Source: Garcia nutans (lineage: Eukaryota; Streptophyta; Magnoliopsida; Malpighiales; Euphorbiaceae). Taken from it: a DNA stretch of 64,000 nt. Below the pieces are notes generated by a model that was given only the letters and a program-made list of their open reading frames with translations, did no database searches and was not told the DNA's origin. Where the stretch lies: positions 26,419,501 through 26,483,500 of the forward strand of contig CANTUV010000032.1 of NCBI GenBank assembly GCA_947685225.1. The letters are read 5' to 3'. The translations under genes and the position numbers were made by a program. The first letter of the stretch is position 1; each line of letters starts with the position of its first letter. Below, in pieces: positions 47,329-58,900 of the stretch.

Positions 47329-49057
47329 AAGTCAAGTTAGTGGAGGTCAAAGATGATTAGTTAATAATTTTAATTAATTAAGTTAATTAATGGAAATGGA
47401 AAATTAAGTGAGTGGAATGGGATATTTGGAATATTTTAATATTAAATGCTTGGAGGAGAGGGTTTTGAGGAGATGATTTGACTTTTGCTTTCTATCTTTT
47501 CTTCTTTCTTTCATTCCTTGCTGGGGCCATTTTCCTTTTCTTTCCTTCTCTCTTCTTTTGGCCGGCTAACAAAGGAACAAGAGAGCAAGGGAGATATTTG
47601 AACATCCAAACTCAAGATCTAAGGAAGTTTTCAAGTGATCAAGTTGGAAATTTAAGAGTTTCTTCATCCTTGGTAAGTTTCCTCTTGATTCCTTGATTTT
47701 CTTTTAAGATGTGTTTGAGTTTGTTGGTTGATTCTTGATGGTATGTGAATATGTTTGATTAAGATGTGTTTAAGAGTGTTTGGTTCTATTGATTTTGGAT
47801 TTTGGGGTTGGATTGAAGAAAGAGTAGGTTTGTTGGAAGAGAAAGTGTTGGGGTTGTGTTTTGGGTTTGTGATGATGATTTGTGTTTGATGTGTGTTTTG
47901 AGTTGTGTTGGTGTTTTTGCAAGTTTATTATGGTTCCTGGGTATGTTGAGCTAAGTTTGTTTGAAGTGGATGTTGGTGAAAGGAAGTTATTTGTTGGATT
48001 AAGTGTTGTTGTGGCCGAAATCTGGATTTTTGGCCTGACACGCCCATGAGCACGGCCAAGTCTTTGGGCATGTCGATGATTCTGTGTTCTTGGATGGGTG
48101 ACATGAGCAGTGACATGCCCATGTCACTGAGCGTGTCACAGCTTCTGTGTAGTTGTAGTATTGACACCTCCAGTGACATGCCCATGTCACTGAGCGTGTC
48201 ATAGCTACTGTGTTTGTGAGGAATTGACACGGCCATGAACATGCCCATGTTGTTGGACGTGTCAATGTTTCTGTGAGACAGAATGTATTACATGTTCAGT
48301 GACACGCCCGTGGTGGTGAGCGTGTCAAAGCTTCTGTGTTGTGAGTTTAGAGCACGGTCAGGGACACGCCCGTGTTGGTGAGAGTGTCATGTGAAAAGTT
48401 TGCCCTAGTTAGACCTTAGTCTTATTATCTCATGTGTATTATTCCTTTTGGATTAGGTTGTGAAGAGTTTGAGTTGTCCTAATCCAAGTATTGAAGGATT
48501 ATTGGAAGAGTAAGGTTGTAGATTGGTGTGAGTTGTTCCTAAGGTAAGTACAAACTACATTGTTGCATACACTCACATGATTTGATACTTAACATATTTG
48601 ATTATACATATGCTAAGCAATTGATTACAGGGTTTAAACATTTGATGAAATATGAAAGGTATGTTAATGCAATTGGTTGTGTATATTTGAATGATCAATT
48701 GATTTAATGTAATTTGAGACATAATGAGATATAAAACCAATGTGATTGGATATGATGATGGTTTTAATGCAATTAATATTGTATATTATCTTGATGAGAT
48801 ATGAGCTAATGAGATGATTGAGGCATGGTTGCCTAATTTGATTATGAGATATGAAGTCATGATTGTTGGCTATAATGATGAGAATGAAATGAATTGAGAA
48901 AGAAGTGTATAAAGATATAAATGAAAAGTTTTTGTGTCTAATGTGTTATTCAACCTTCAGAGTTCTGGGTTTGGCGGCATGCCTATAAAGTACTGGATAG
49001 GTGAAAAGACTGGGTCGTAAGCCGATTCCAGTTGATAAATGTGAAATGTGAATTATA

Positions 49058-49203
49058 GTAACAGTCTTGCCAGGTTGAGGATCTCCTTGGTTTATCCGGG
49101 TTGAGGTCCAAGAGACTGGGTCTGTTACAGGTAACAGTCTTGCAGGGTTGAGGATCTCCTTGAGTTTAGCGGGTTGAGGTCCAAGAGAATGGGGCTGTTA
49201 CCC
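49058..49203 (+). repeat. 73-bp tandem duplication with terminal inverted heptamers
   Basis: Two units (49058-49130 and 49131-49203), each starting GTAACAG and finishing CTGTTAC, so each can form a stem. They share GGTTGAGGATCTCCTTG. Also present in the D1 5' fragment (41523-41668). Confidence 0.85.
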
Positions 49204-49858
49204 TATCCATGGATAGAGATATATATATGTATCGCCTACGAGCTTGATGATTATGATTATAGACCAAAGCAGTAACTCTGAACTTTGAATAACATATTAG
49301 TGTCTTTTGGGCCCAAGTTTGTCTTTGTTTTCAATGTGATGTACGAATGATGAAATAAATGAAAAAATGAGATTCTTAAGAATTGTTTATATGTTTGAGA
49401 TTATGACATTTGCATTTTATTAAAGTATATTGTTATTATAGTTTGTACCACTAAGCCGTAGGCTTAGCGCGATTGTAATTCATCGCGCAGGTGACAGGGA
49501 AGAACTGGAGAGTCCTTCTAGGCCGAGTAGAGTCTAGAGTTTGAAGTCTTGATAGTGGAGCCTAAAGATCAAAGACATACTGCCAACCATGTATATATAT
49601 CTTATGTTTTGTAAAACTTGAATTTTGATGTACAAGTATTTGTAAATATTTGTTATATTTTCCGCTGCGTTTTAAATAAACATTTGTATTTGTTGTGTTT
49701 ATGACTTCTTTTAAATGATTTAAATTTGTTCATGTTTTTGAAAAGGGATGAGTCATTTGTCTTGTAAACCGTAGCAATTCTATATTTAGTACACGTATAT
49801 TACGATCGTATTAGCATGCTGTGTACGTATACGGGGTATAGAGGTGTTACAATTATTT

Positions 49859-49870
49859 TGGTATCAGAGC
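49859..49870 (+). other. D2 primer-binding site (initiator Met tRNA)
   Basis: TGGTATCAGAGC, a perfect match, 7 bp after the LTR end. The stem-loop CCTAGGTT/AACCTAGG follows at 49870-49895. Confidence 0.95.
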
Positions 49871-50019
49871 CTAGGTTTGAGATTCTCAACCTAGGTCAAT
49901 TGTAAGAAAAAGAAAATTTTGAGTTTTAAAATATGGTTTTACATAAGATACATGTTTTGGTATGGCAGTCTTTGATCTTAATAAGGTATATTCTACTATG
50001 TTTACAGATATAGGTTGTA

Positions 50020-52280
50020 ATGGCGTCTCAGTCACGACAGTCTGTAGAGGGTAGTGCTGAGAGTGTAGCTCCTGAAGAAGGTAGAGATGGAGCTAGAGTT
50101 GATAGAGTTAGTGAGGCTCCTACTCCTGTGCCAGGGAGATCCAATGCTGATGAGGTGCCGCCGGGTTGGTTTAGGCACATGGTAGATTTGTTGAGAGGAG
50201 CTCTGGTGCAACAGCCGCCACCACCACAGCCTCAAGTGCCGGTGAGGCATTACGACAAATTGAGAAAGTATGGAGCTGAAGATTTCTTGGGCACTACTGA
50301 TCTTGCAGTGGCTGAGCAGTGGTTGGATAAAGTGCAGAGGATATTCATTCAGTTGCAAGCTACTGTGGATGAGAAGTTTGATTATGCAAGATCCCTTCTG
50401 CAGAAAGATGCCTATGATTGGTGGAAGACAGTTCCTCATGCCATGGATGATCCACCTACTCTGTCTTATGGTGATTTTCTGAGGGAATTCGAGCTAAAAT
50501 ATACTCCAAGGAAGTATAAAGATATTAAGAAGATGGAATTCCTAAATTTGAGGCAAGACTACCGGACGGTAACAGAGTATGAGGTTGAGTACATCCGGTT
50601 GAGTCACTATGCCGGTGGGATTATCTCGGACGAGATTGACCGATTCAGAAGATTTGAGGAGGGATTGAGGCCCTCTATTATGTGTCTTATGGCTGGTTCT
50701 CGGTACTAGGATTTCTCTCAGCTAGTTGCAGCAGCTAGAAGTGTTGAGAGAGCGCAGAGTATTGCAGCAGCTGCTACTGAGGAGGAGACTAGGGTAATTG
50801 AGGCAGGGTCTTCATCTGTGAAGAGAGGTAGAGGAAGTTTTGTTCCGAGGATCAGTAGGAACCAGAGATAGCCGGGTAGGTCAGTGCAGTACCAGAGACA
50901 GAGGCCGAGATCTACAGCTTCTATAGCTAGTGCTCCTACTCCAGTGGTTCAGAGGTCTGCTCTACCTGTATGTGAGCTTTGTGGTAGGAACCATTGGGGT
51001 GTTTGTTGGAAGGCTGGTGGATCGGCTGGGTGTTATAGATGTGGGTCACCAGCTCATTTTATTAAAGATTGTCCAGAGATACAGGAGCATAGACAGGCTG
51101 AGTCTGCAGCTTCTCGACCTAGTGTTAGCAGAGGTGGTCAAGGGGGCAGAGGGTTCAGTAGAGGTGGTCGGCCCGGGTTTAGTCAGAGAGGAGGATCGAT
51201 GTCTGGAGGCAGTAGACCAGATGAGGCCGGATCTTCTCAGAGAGTTTATGTGATGCTGAGGCAGCCGGATGCTTCAGCAGCTATAGCGGGTACATTCTCT
51301 TTATTTGGCATTTCAGTTCTTGCTTTGATTGATCCAGGATCTACTCATTCATACATAAGTGCATTCATTTTGCCCGTGTTTGAATTGCATTCAGAGTCCT
51401 TAGGATTTGATGTCTTGGTGACAAATCCTTTAGGACATAGTGTTGTTGTGAGTAAGGTTCATCGTGATAGTACAGTAGTAGTGCAAGGTGAGGAGTTTCT
51501 TGGGGATTTAATTGAAATGCCTTTTAAGGAATATGATTTGATCTTAGGCATGGATTGGTTGTCTAAGCATGGAGCTATGGTAGATTGTCAAAGGAAGTGT
51601 GTTACCTTGAGAACCGGTGATGGTAGAATGGTGATGGTGTCTAGTGAGCAAAGAAAACTTGCACCCTTGTTTGTTTCAACTGTAACAGCTAGAAAGTTGA
51701 TTAGAAAAGGGCGTGATGCTTATCTTGCTCATGTTGTGGATACCCGAGTAGTGGGTTCCCAACTTGATAGTATACCCACGGTTGTAGATTTTCCAGATGT
51801 GTTTCCTGAGGAGTTGCCAGGGTTACCCCCTGAGAGAGAGGTTGAGTTTGGTATTGAATTATTGACTGGTACCACTCCCATCTCTATTACTCCTTATCGA
51901 ATGGCACCTGTTGAGTTGAGAGAGTTGAAGGTGCAATTACAGGAGTTATTGGATAAAGGGTTTATTCGCCCTAGTGTTTCTCCGTGGGGAGCCCCTGTCT
52001 TGTTTGAGAAGAAGAAAGATGGTACTATGAGATTATGCATCGATTATAGGCAATTGAACAAAGTGACTATCAAGAATAAGTATCCTTTGCCTAGGATTGA
52101 TGATCTCTTTGATCAATTGAAGGGAGCAGCAGTGTTTTCTAAGATTGACTTGAGATCAGGATACCATCAGTTAAGGGTTAGAGCTGAAGATGTTCCTATG
52201 TCAGCTTTCCGCACAAGGTATGGGCATTATGAGTTCTTGGTGATGCCTTTTGGTTTGACGAATGCACCTGCAGCTTTCAT
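50020..52280 (+). pseudogene. D2 gag-pol, truncated in reverse transcriptase
   Basis: ATG at 50020, open for 229 codons to TAG at 50707 (the same stop as D1 43172). A second TAG is at 50869, where D1 has CAG. From 50884 the frame is open through Gag's C-terminus, an intact CCHC knuckle (KDC retained, unlike D1), protease with Asp-Pro-Gly, and reverse transcriptase up to the segment ...GLTNAPAAFM, just before the FIDD box. A 12-bp in-frame deletion near 50796 distinguishes it from D1. The open frame runs on to 52371 through satellite DNA only by chance. D2 keeps CAG at six D1 stop sites, showing the ancestral state there. Confidence 0.93.
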
Positions 52281-52293
52281 GGGCATTATGAGT
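52279..52293 (+). other. 15-bp templated filler at the D2-satellite junction
   Basis: ATGGGCATTATGAGT at 52279-52293 is identical to 52220-52234, 59 bp upstream. Intact relatives read ATGGATTTGATGAAT here. Satellite sequence begins immediately after. A short copy of nearby sequence at a breakpoint is typical of end joining with template switching. Confidence 0.85.
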
Positions 52294-53067
52294 ACTAAAC
52301 TTAGCTCGGGTCCAGAACCCAAATTTTTATTAGGTCCAGAACCTAGAATCTCTTCTAAGTCCAGAACTTAGCTCGGGTCCAGAACTCAAATTTTTCTTAG
52401 GTCCAGAACCTAGAATATCTTTTAAGTCCAGAACTGAGCTCGGTCCAGAACCCAAACCTAGAATCTTTTCTCAGTCCAAAACTTAGCTCGAGTTCTAGAA
52501 CCCAAATTTTCCTTAGGTCCAGAACATAGAATATCTTTTAAGTCCAGAACTTAGCTCAGGTCCAGAACCCAAATCTAGAATCTTTTTTAAGTCCAGATCT
52601 TAGCTCCGGTTCTAGAACCCAAATTTTCCTTAGGTCCAGAACCTATAATCTCTTCTAAGTTCAGAACTTAGCTCGGGTCCAGAACACAAATTTTCCTTAG
52701 GTCCAGAACCTAGAATCTCTTCTAAGTCCAGAACTTAGCTCTAGTCCAGAATCCAAATTTTCCTTATGTCCAAAACCTAGGATCTCTTTTAAGTCCAGAA
52801 CATAGCTCGGGTCCAGAACCCAAATTATACTTAGTTTTAGAACCTAGAATCTCTTTTATGTCCAGAACTTAGCTCGGGTCCAGAACCTAAATTATCCTTT
52901 GCTCCAGAACCTAGAATCTCTTTTAAGTCTAGAACTTAGCTCGGTCCAGAACCCAAACCTAGAATCTTTTCTCAGTCCAAAACTTAGCTCGGGTTCTAGA
53001 ACCCAAATTTTCCTTAGGTCCAGAACCTATAATCTCTTTTAAGTCAAGAACTTAGCTCGAGTCCAGA
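52294..53067. repeat. 67-bp satellite array, left part
   Basis: About eleven monomers of the array described for 55952-64000, in the same phase and orientation, ending where the solo LTR is inserted. Both the 67/68-bp and the short 48-bp forms occur. Confidence 0.95.
53063..53067. repeat. target-site duplication of the solo LTR, left copy (CCAGA)
   Basis: CCAGA precedes the LTR and recurs at 55952-55956; it is part of the satellite word GTCCAGAACC. Confidence 0.9.
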
Positions 53068-54967
53068 TGTAACACCCCATACTCTATATAAGCACTATAC
53101 ATATACTTGGTATACATACAATGCGTATATAAAGTATAAGAATGTCACTTTTAGTTTCTATTTAAAAATCTTTATCCAAGGTCAAGCAATATTATATTAA
53201 TTTAAGAAACATTTATAAGAATCATTATTGTTATCAAAAATAAAACATAATTAAAATCATACATGTATGCATCACCTTCTAGTTGGTCTCGAGACACTCA
53301 TACTTTTCTCGTGGCATAGCAGCTAAGCATCCAGATCATCCGCATAAATACCTGCGCGATTACACAACCGCGCTAAGCCCGAGAGCTTAGTAGTACAAAT
53401 AAATAATAAAATATACATTACAAAATAATCATACCTTATAATTTTAGCATCATGTTTTATTGTTTTCTTACCACTTTTTCCTTTCTCAATGGATTCTTCA
53501 TATATTGCCACTAATCTCATAAATTAAATACATCATTACATAGCATATTCACAACACAATACCTACCCTTTCTATTTCATATACACATATATATGTATAT
53601 ATAATCACAACAAAACACCATTCAAACCTTTAAAAGAACAATTCTCACAAATTCCACATTCACAAACATGTTACACATGATACAACAATTCCATAACCTC
53701 ATATCTCAACAAAATCAATACATATATTACAAACTCATACTTCATAACATCACTTTATTCACAATTCATTAATCATGAAACACATTTCCATCAAAAGCAT
53801 TCATAGATCTCATTATTCATTTGTTTCAACATTGTTTCCATATATCTTATTTATCAATCATGTTACCATTCATGACTCACATTACACAAAGACAAGCATG
53901 GGCCCAAGACACACTAATATGCCATTCAATTTTCAGAGTAATGCTTTGGTTTATTCATCACATTTATCATTATCATAGACCCAACTAGGCTTCAAGGATT
54001 AGGCTCAACCAAGCTTCAAGGGGAACAAAGCATGCTAAGTATCAACCCAACTTGGCTTCAAGAACCAAACCCAACCTAGCTTCAAGGGTTGTAACATCTC
54101 AATTAGGCTTCAAGGATTAGACCCAACCAAGCTTCAAGGGGAGTAAAACATGTTAAACTTCAACCCAACTTGGCTTCAAGGATCAAATCCAACCTAACTT
54201 CAAGAGATTATTACTAATAGGCATGCCACCAACAACAAACTCTGAAAATGGAATAACACATTAGTCACACAATTCATTTATTATTTCATTATCATTTCTA
54301 TTCTCAATTCTCATCATCATTTAGGCAAACATGCCTTATTTCTTTCAATTGCATCACCATAGCCAATCACAATGGCTTTATATTACATTTGAGTCATCAT
54401 TGCCAAGAACAATGGCTTTATATCACATTATATCTCAAATCACATTTCAAGTTTCATCATTGATATATGCAACATCAATTACATTACTACACAAACATAT
54501 CATGAATCAATCATACCATATAGGCATGCTTCAATCATAACATTAAAGTAATTCATCATCAATGATCTCATGATATTCCACATTATACACAACATGCCAT
54601 TATTCATATGCATCCTCAATCTACATATAGTACAATACAATTTATGAGATTGACAATGCATAAAACCTAACATGGTTCATATAATATCAACGTTATCATC
54701 AAATCATATTGATCAATTCAATTCATCACTCAAGTATACATAATCAATGACATTGCACATACTTTTTCATTGATCATTATATCTTCCACATTTCCTATAT
54801 TATCATTGATATATTCATACATAACAATTTACCTTATTCAAGAACTTAGAATCCTCCATATACATTTGGTTGGATCATTATTGTTTTAAGTGTGTTTAGG
54901 TACAAAAGACATTTGAAGATCCAACAATGTTGAAGACCAAATAACAAACACATTTGCAAACACCCTC

Positions 54968-55315
54968 AAGGGACACGGCCAAGCTTGTGGCCGTGTCTCC
55001 CAATATAAACATCCAGTAGCCAACACGCCCAAGGGACACGGCCAAGCTTGTGGCCGTGTCACTCAACACCAATATAAGCAGTAGCAAACACGGGCAATGG
55101 ACACGGCCAAGCCAGTGGCCGTGTCTCTCAACACAACAATCCAGTACCAGACACGGGCAAGGGACACGGCCGTGTCTCTCAACATAAATCAGACAGTAAC
55201 AAACACAGGCAAGGGACACGGCCAAGCCAGTGGCCGTGTCTCTCCAAAACTCATCCAACACGGCCAAATTTGCCCTAACTTGGCCGTGTCTCCCATAACT
55301 TGGCCGTGTCCTTCA
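54968..55315. repeat. GGCCGTGTC minisatellite in the solo LTR
   Basis: Repeated GGACACGGCCAAG...GGCCGTGTCTC modules, more copies than in 40600-40815, with the perfect 14-bp palindrome GACACGGCCGTGTC at 55163-55176. Confidence 0.88.
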
Positions 55316-55760
55316 ATAATTCATAGACCAAACACTTCGAAATTCATCTAAACCAAACTCTAATTCAACATTTCATCATTTTCCTCACAATTTTCTCAAC
55401 TCATCATCACTTAGATATCAATTCCACACATTTACATACTTAAATCTCTTGTTATCATCATTTTACACACCAATCATACCCAACATAACCTCAATCCAAA
55501 AGAAAACCACACAAGAAGGTATATACTTATATATATGTATAATCAATAAAATTCATTCAAGAAATGTGTACTTACCTATATAGCTTGCCAAATCTTCATC
55601 TCCATCTTCAATACTCTTAAAATCCTTAAGAAATTTGATGAAGATCAATCTCTCTCTCTCTCTCTCGTGCTCTCTCTCTCTCTCGTGCTCTCTTGTCCAC
55701 GAAGAAGAAACAGAAGAAGAGGAAGAAGGAAGGTTCTCCATCCTTCCTTCGTTCTTATCT

Positions 55761-55764
<4 letters not shown>

Positions 55765-55812
<48 letters not shown>

Positions 55813-55828
55813 TAATAACAATTATACC
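55765..55828. repeat. (AAT)n microsatellite in the solo LTR
   Basis: ATA/ATT triplets and a few AACAAT units, about half the length of the orthologous tract at 41275-41396. A (CT)n tract precedes it at 55649-55690. Confidence 0.9.
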
Positions 55829-55951
55829 ATTTAAATCTCCACCACACACAATTTCTTTTTGACTTTCTTCTTCTTTTCTCTTCAACACACACATTGAATC
55901 CAAATACGACAGTAATCCCAACACTTTTAGGGTATACTTTAGGATATTACA

Positions 55952-58900
55952 CCAGAACCCAAACCTAGAATCTTTTTTAAGTCCAGAACTTTGCTCGAGT
56001 TCTAGAACCCAAATTTTCCTTTTGTCATAAATCTAGAATTTCTTCTATGTACTGAACTTAGCTCGGGTCCAGAACCCAAATTTTTATTAGGTCCAGAACC
56101 TAGAATCTCTTCTAAGTCCAGAACTCAGCTCGGGTCCAGAACCCAAATTTTCCTTAGGTGCAAAACCTAGAATCTCTTTTAAGTCCAGAACTTAGCTCGA
56201 GTCCAGAACCCAAACCTAGAATCTTTTCTAAGTCCAGAACTTAGCTCAGGTTCTAGAACTCGAATTTTACTTAGGTCTAGAACCTAGAATCTCTTCTAAG
56301 TACAGAACTTATCTCGGGTCCAGAACCCAAATTTTTCTTAGGTCCAGAAACTAGAATCTCTTCTACGTCCAGAACTTAGCTTGGGTCCAGAACCCAAATT
56401 TTTATTAGGTCCAAAACCTAGAATCTCTTTTAAGTCCAAAACTTAGCTCCGGTCAGAACCAAAATTATCCTTAGGTCAAGAAACTAGAATCTCTTTTATG
56501 TCCAGAACTTAGATCAGGTCTAGAACCCAAATTATCCTTTGGCCCAGAACCTAGAATCTCTTTTAAGTTAAGAACTTAGCTCGGTCCATAACCAAAACCT
56601 AGAATCTTTTCTCAGTCCAGAACTTAGATCGGGTTCTAGAACCAAGATTTTCCTTGGGTCTAGAACCTAGAATATCTTTTAAGTCCAAAACTTAGCTCGG
56701 TCCAAAACCCAAATCTAGAATCTTTTCTAAGTCTAGAACTTAGCTCGGGTTCTAGAACCCAAATTTTCCTTAGGTCCAGAACCTATAATCTCTTTTAAGT
56801 ACAAAACTTAGCTCGGGTCTAGAACCTAAATTTTCCTTAGGTCCAGAACCTAGAATCTCTTCTAAGTCCAGAACTTAGCTCGGGTCCAGAACCCAAATTT
56901 TCTTAGGTCCAGAAACTAGAATCTCTTTTAAATCCAGAACATAGCTCGGGTCCAGAACCCAAATTATCCTTTGGTCTAGAACCTAGAATCTCTTTTAAGT
57001 CCAGAACTTAGCTCGGTCTAATATCCAAACCTAGAATCTTTTCTAAGTACAAAACTTAGCTCGGGTTCTAGAACCCAAATTTTCCTTTGGTCCAGAACCT
57101 AGAATCTCTTCTAAGTACAGAACTTAGCTCGAGTCCAGAACCCAAAATTTCCTTAGGTCCAGAACCTAGAATCTCTTTTAAGTTTAGAACTTAGCTCGGG
57201 TCCAGAACCCAAATTTTCCTTAGGTCCAGAACCTAGAATCTCTTTTAAGTCCAGAACATAGCTCGGGTCTAGAACCCAAATTATCCTTAGGTCCAGAACC
57301 TAGAATCTCTTTTAAGTCCAGAACTTAGCTCGGTCCAGAACCCAAATTACCCTTTGGTCCAGAACCTAGAATCTCTTTTATGTCAGAACTTAGCTCGGTC
57401 CAAAACCCAAACCCAGAATCTTTTCTCAGTCCAGAACTTAGCACTGGTCCAGAACCCAAATAATACTTTTGTCTAGACCCAGAATCTCTTTTAACTCCAG
57501 AACTTAGCTCGGGTCCTGAACCCAAACCTAGAATAATTTCTAAGTCCAGAACATTGCTCGGGTTCTAGAACCTAAATTTTCATTTTGTCCAGAACCTAGA
57601 ATCTCTTCTAAGTACAGAACTTAGCTCGAGTCCAGAACCAAAATTTTGATTAGGTCCAGAACCTAATATCTCTTCTAAGTCCAGAACTTAGCTCGGGTCC
57701 AGAACCTAAATTTTCCGTAGGTGCAGAACCTAGAATCTCTTTTAAGTCCAGAACATAGCTCGGGTCCAGAACCCAAACCTAGAATCTTTTCTAAGTCCAG
57801 AACTTAGCTCAGGTTCTAGAACCCAAATTTTACTTAAGTCCAGAACCTAGAATCTCTTCTAAGTACAGAACTTATCTCGGGTCCAGAACCTAAATTTTCC
57901 TTAGGTCCAGAACCTAGAATCTCTTCTAAGTCCAGAACTTAGCTCGGGTCTAGAACCAAAATTTTCATTAGGTCCAGAACCTAGAATCTCTTCTAAATCC
58001 AGAACTTAGCTCGGGTCCAGAACCCAAACCTAGAATCTTTTCTAAGTCCAGAACTTAGCTCAAGTTCTAGAACCCAAATTTTCCTTAGGCCCAGAAACTA
58101 AAATTTCTTCTAAGTACAGAACTTAGCTCGAGTCCAGAACTTAAATTTTAATTTGGTACAGAACATAGAATCTCTTCTAAGTCCAGAACTTAGCTCGTGT
58201 CCAAAACTCAAATTTTCCTTAGGTCCAAAACCTAGAATCTCTTTTAAGTACAGAACTTAGCTCGGGTCCAGAACCCAGACCTAGAACCTTTTCTAAGTCC
58301 AGAACTTAGCTCGTGTCCAGAACCCAAATTATCCTTAGGTCCAGAACCTAGAATCTCTTTTAAGTCCAAAACTTAGCTAGGTCCAGAACCCAAACCTAGA
58401 ATCTTTTCTCAGCCCAGAACTTAGCTCGGGTTCTAGAACCCAAATTTTCCTTAGGTCCAGAACCTAGAATCTCTTTTAACTCCAGAACTTAGCTCGGGTC
58501 CTGAACCCAAACCTAGAATATTTTCTAAGTCCAAAACTTTGCTCGGGTTCTAGAACCCAAATTTTCATTTTGTCCAGAACCTAGAATCTCTTCTAAGTAC
58601 AGAACTTAGCTCGGGTCCAGAACCAAAAATTTTATTAGGTCCAGAACCTAATATCTCTTCTAGGTCCAGAATTTAGCTAGGGTCCAGATTCTAAATTTTC
58701 CTTAGGTGCAGAACCTAGAATCTCTTTTAAGTCCAGAACATAGCTCGGGTCCAGAACACAAACCTAGAATCTTTTCTAAGTCCAGAACTTAGCTCGGGTT
58801 CTAGAACACAAATTTTACTTATGTCCAGAACCTAGAATCTCTTCTAAGTACAAAACTTATCTCGGGTCCAGAACCTAAATTTTTCTTAGTTCCAGAACCT

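Larger units (their letters stand above)
41523..49851 (+). mobile_element. chromovirus D1: decayed Ty3/gypsy element with truncated 5' LTR
   Basis: 5' LTR fragment 41523-42315, PBS 42323-42334, gag-pol 42485-47139, PPT 47173-47185 and a complete LTR at 47186-49851. The 5' fragment matches 49058-49851 with about 3% difference counted by eye. The rest of the 5' LTR is missing where it meets the inverted LTR fragment ending at 41522, so no target duplication is visible. The complete LTR also serves as 5' LTR of D2. Clade: Tekay/Del-like. Confidence 0.92.
47186..49851 (+). repeat. complete LTR shared by D1 and D2 (2666 bp)
   Basis: Begins TGTAATATCCC after a polypurine tract and ends GTGTTACA before a PBS, so it is at once the 3' LTR of D1 and the 5' LTR of D2. 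It contains a perfect 17-bp inverted repeat (47291-47328), a cluster of GACACG/GTGTC words (48035-48390) and the 73-bp duplication (49058-49203). The cluster is diverged from the tighter GGCCGTGTC minisatellite of the solo-LTR family. Confidence 0.93.
49859..52293 (+). mobile_element. chromovirus D2: 5' part only, truncated by the satellite junction
   Basis: Internal region of a close relative of D1 in the same orientation, sharing the LTR at 47186-49851. It is lost after 52280 inside reverse transcriptase, where a 15-bp filler and then satellite DNA follow. RNase H, integrase and a 3' LTR are absent. Confidence 0.93.
53068..55951 (-). mobile_element. solo LTR (2884 bp) inserted in the satellite
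   Basis: Runs from TGTAACACCCC to GATATTACA with the 5-bp duplication CCAGA and no internal region, PBS or PPT. Such solo LTRs arise by recombination between the two LTRs of one element. The minus orientation is inferred from similarity with the LTRs of A and B (TGTAACACC... at the left). It contains eight CTTCAAG motifs (about 53985-54205), the GGCCGTGTC minisatellite, (CT)n and (AAT)n. Short frames inside it are shadows. It is the same family as 40303-41522. Confidence 0.95.

Noticed and set aside
47928..48265. Overlapping 88- and 106-codon minus-strand frames with repeated peptide words
   Set aside because: They translate the GACACG/GTGTC repeat cluster in the D LTR.
53323..53520. 65-codon minus-strand frame in the solo LTR
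   Set aside because: It covers an LTR block (GCGATTACACAACCGCGCTAAG region, in parts shared with A, B and D LTRs) that is non-coding in all of them.
57325..57525. 66-codon Gly/Ser-rich minus-strand frame in the satellite
   Set aside because: A chance open stretch of the 67-bp repeat; neighbouring monomers contain stops in the same frame.
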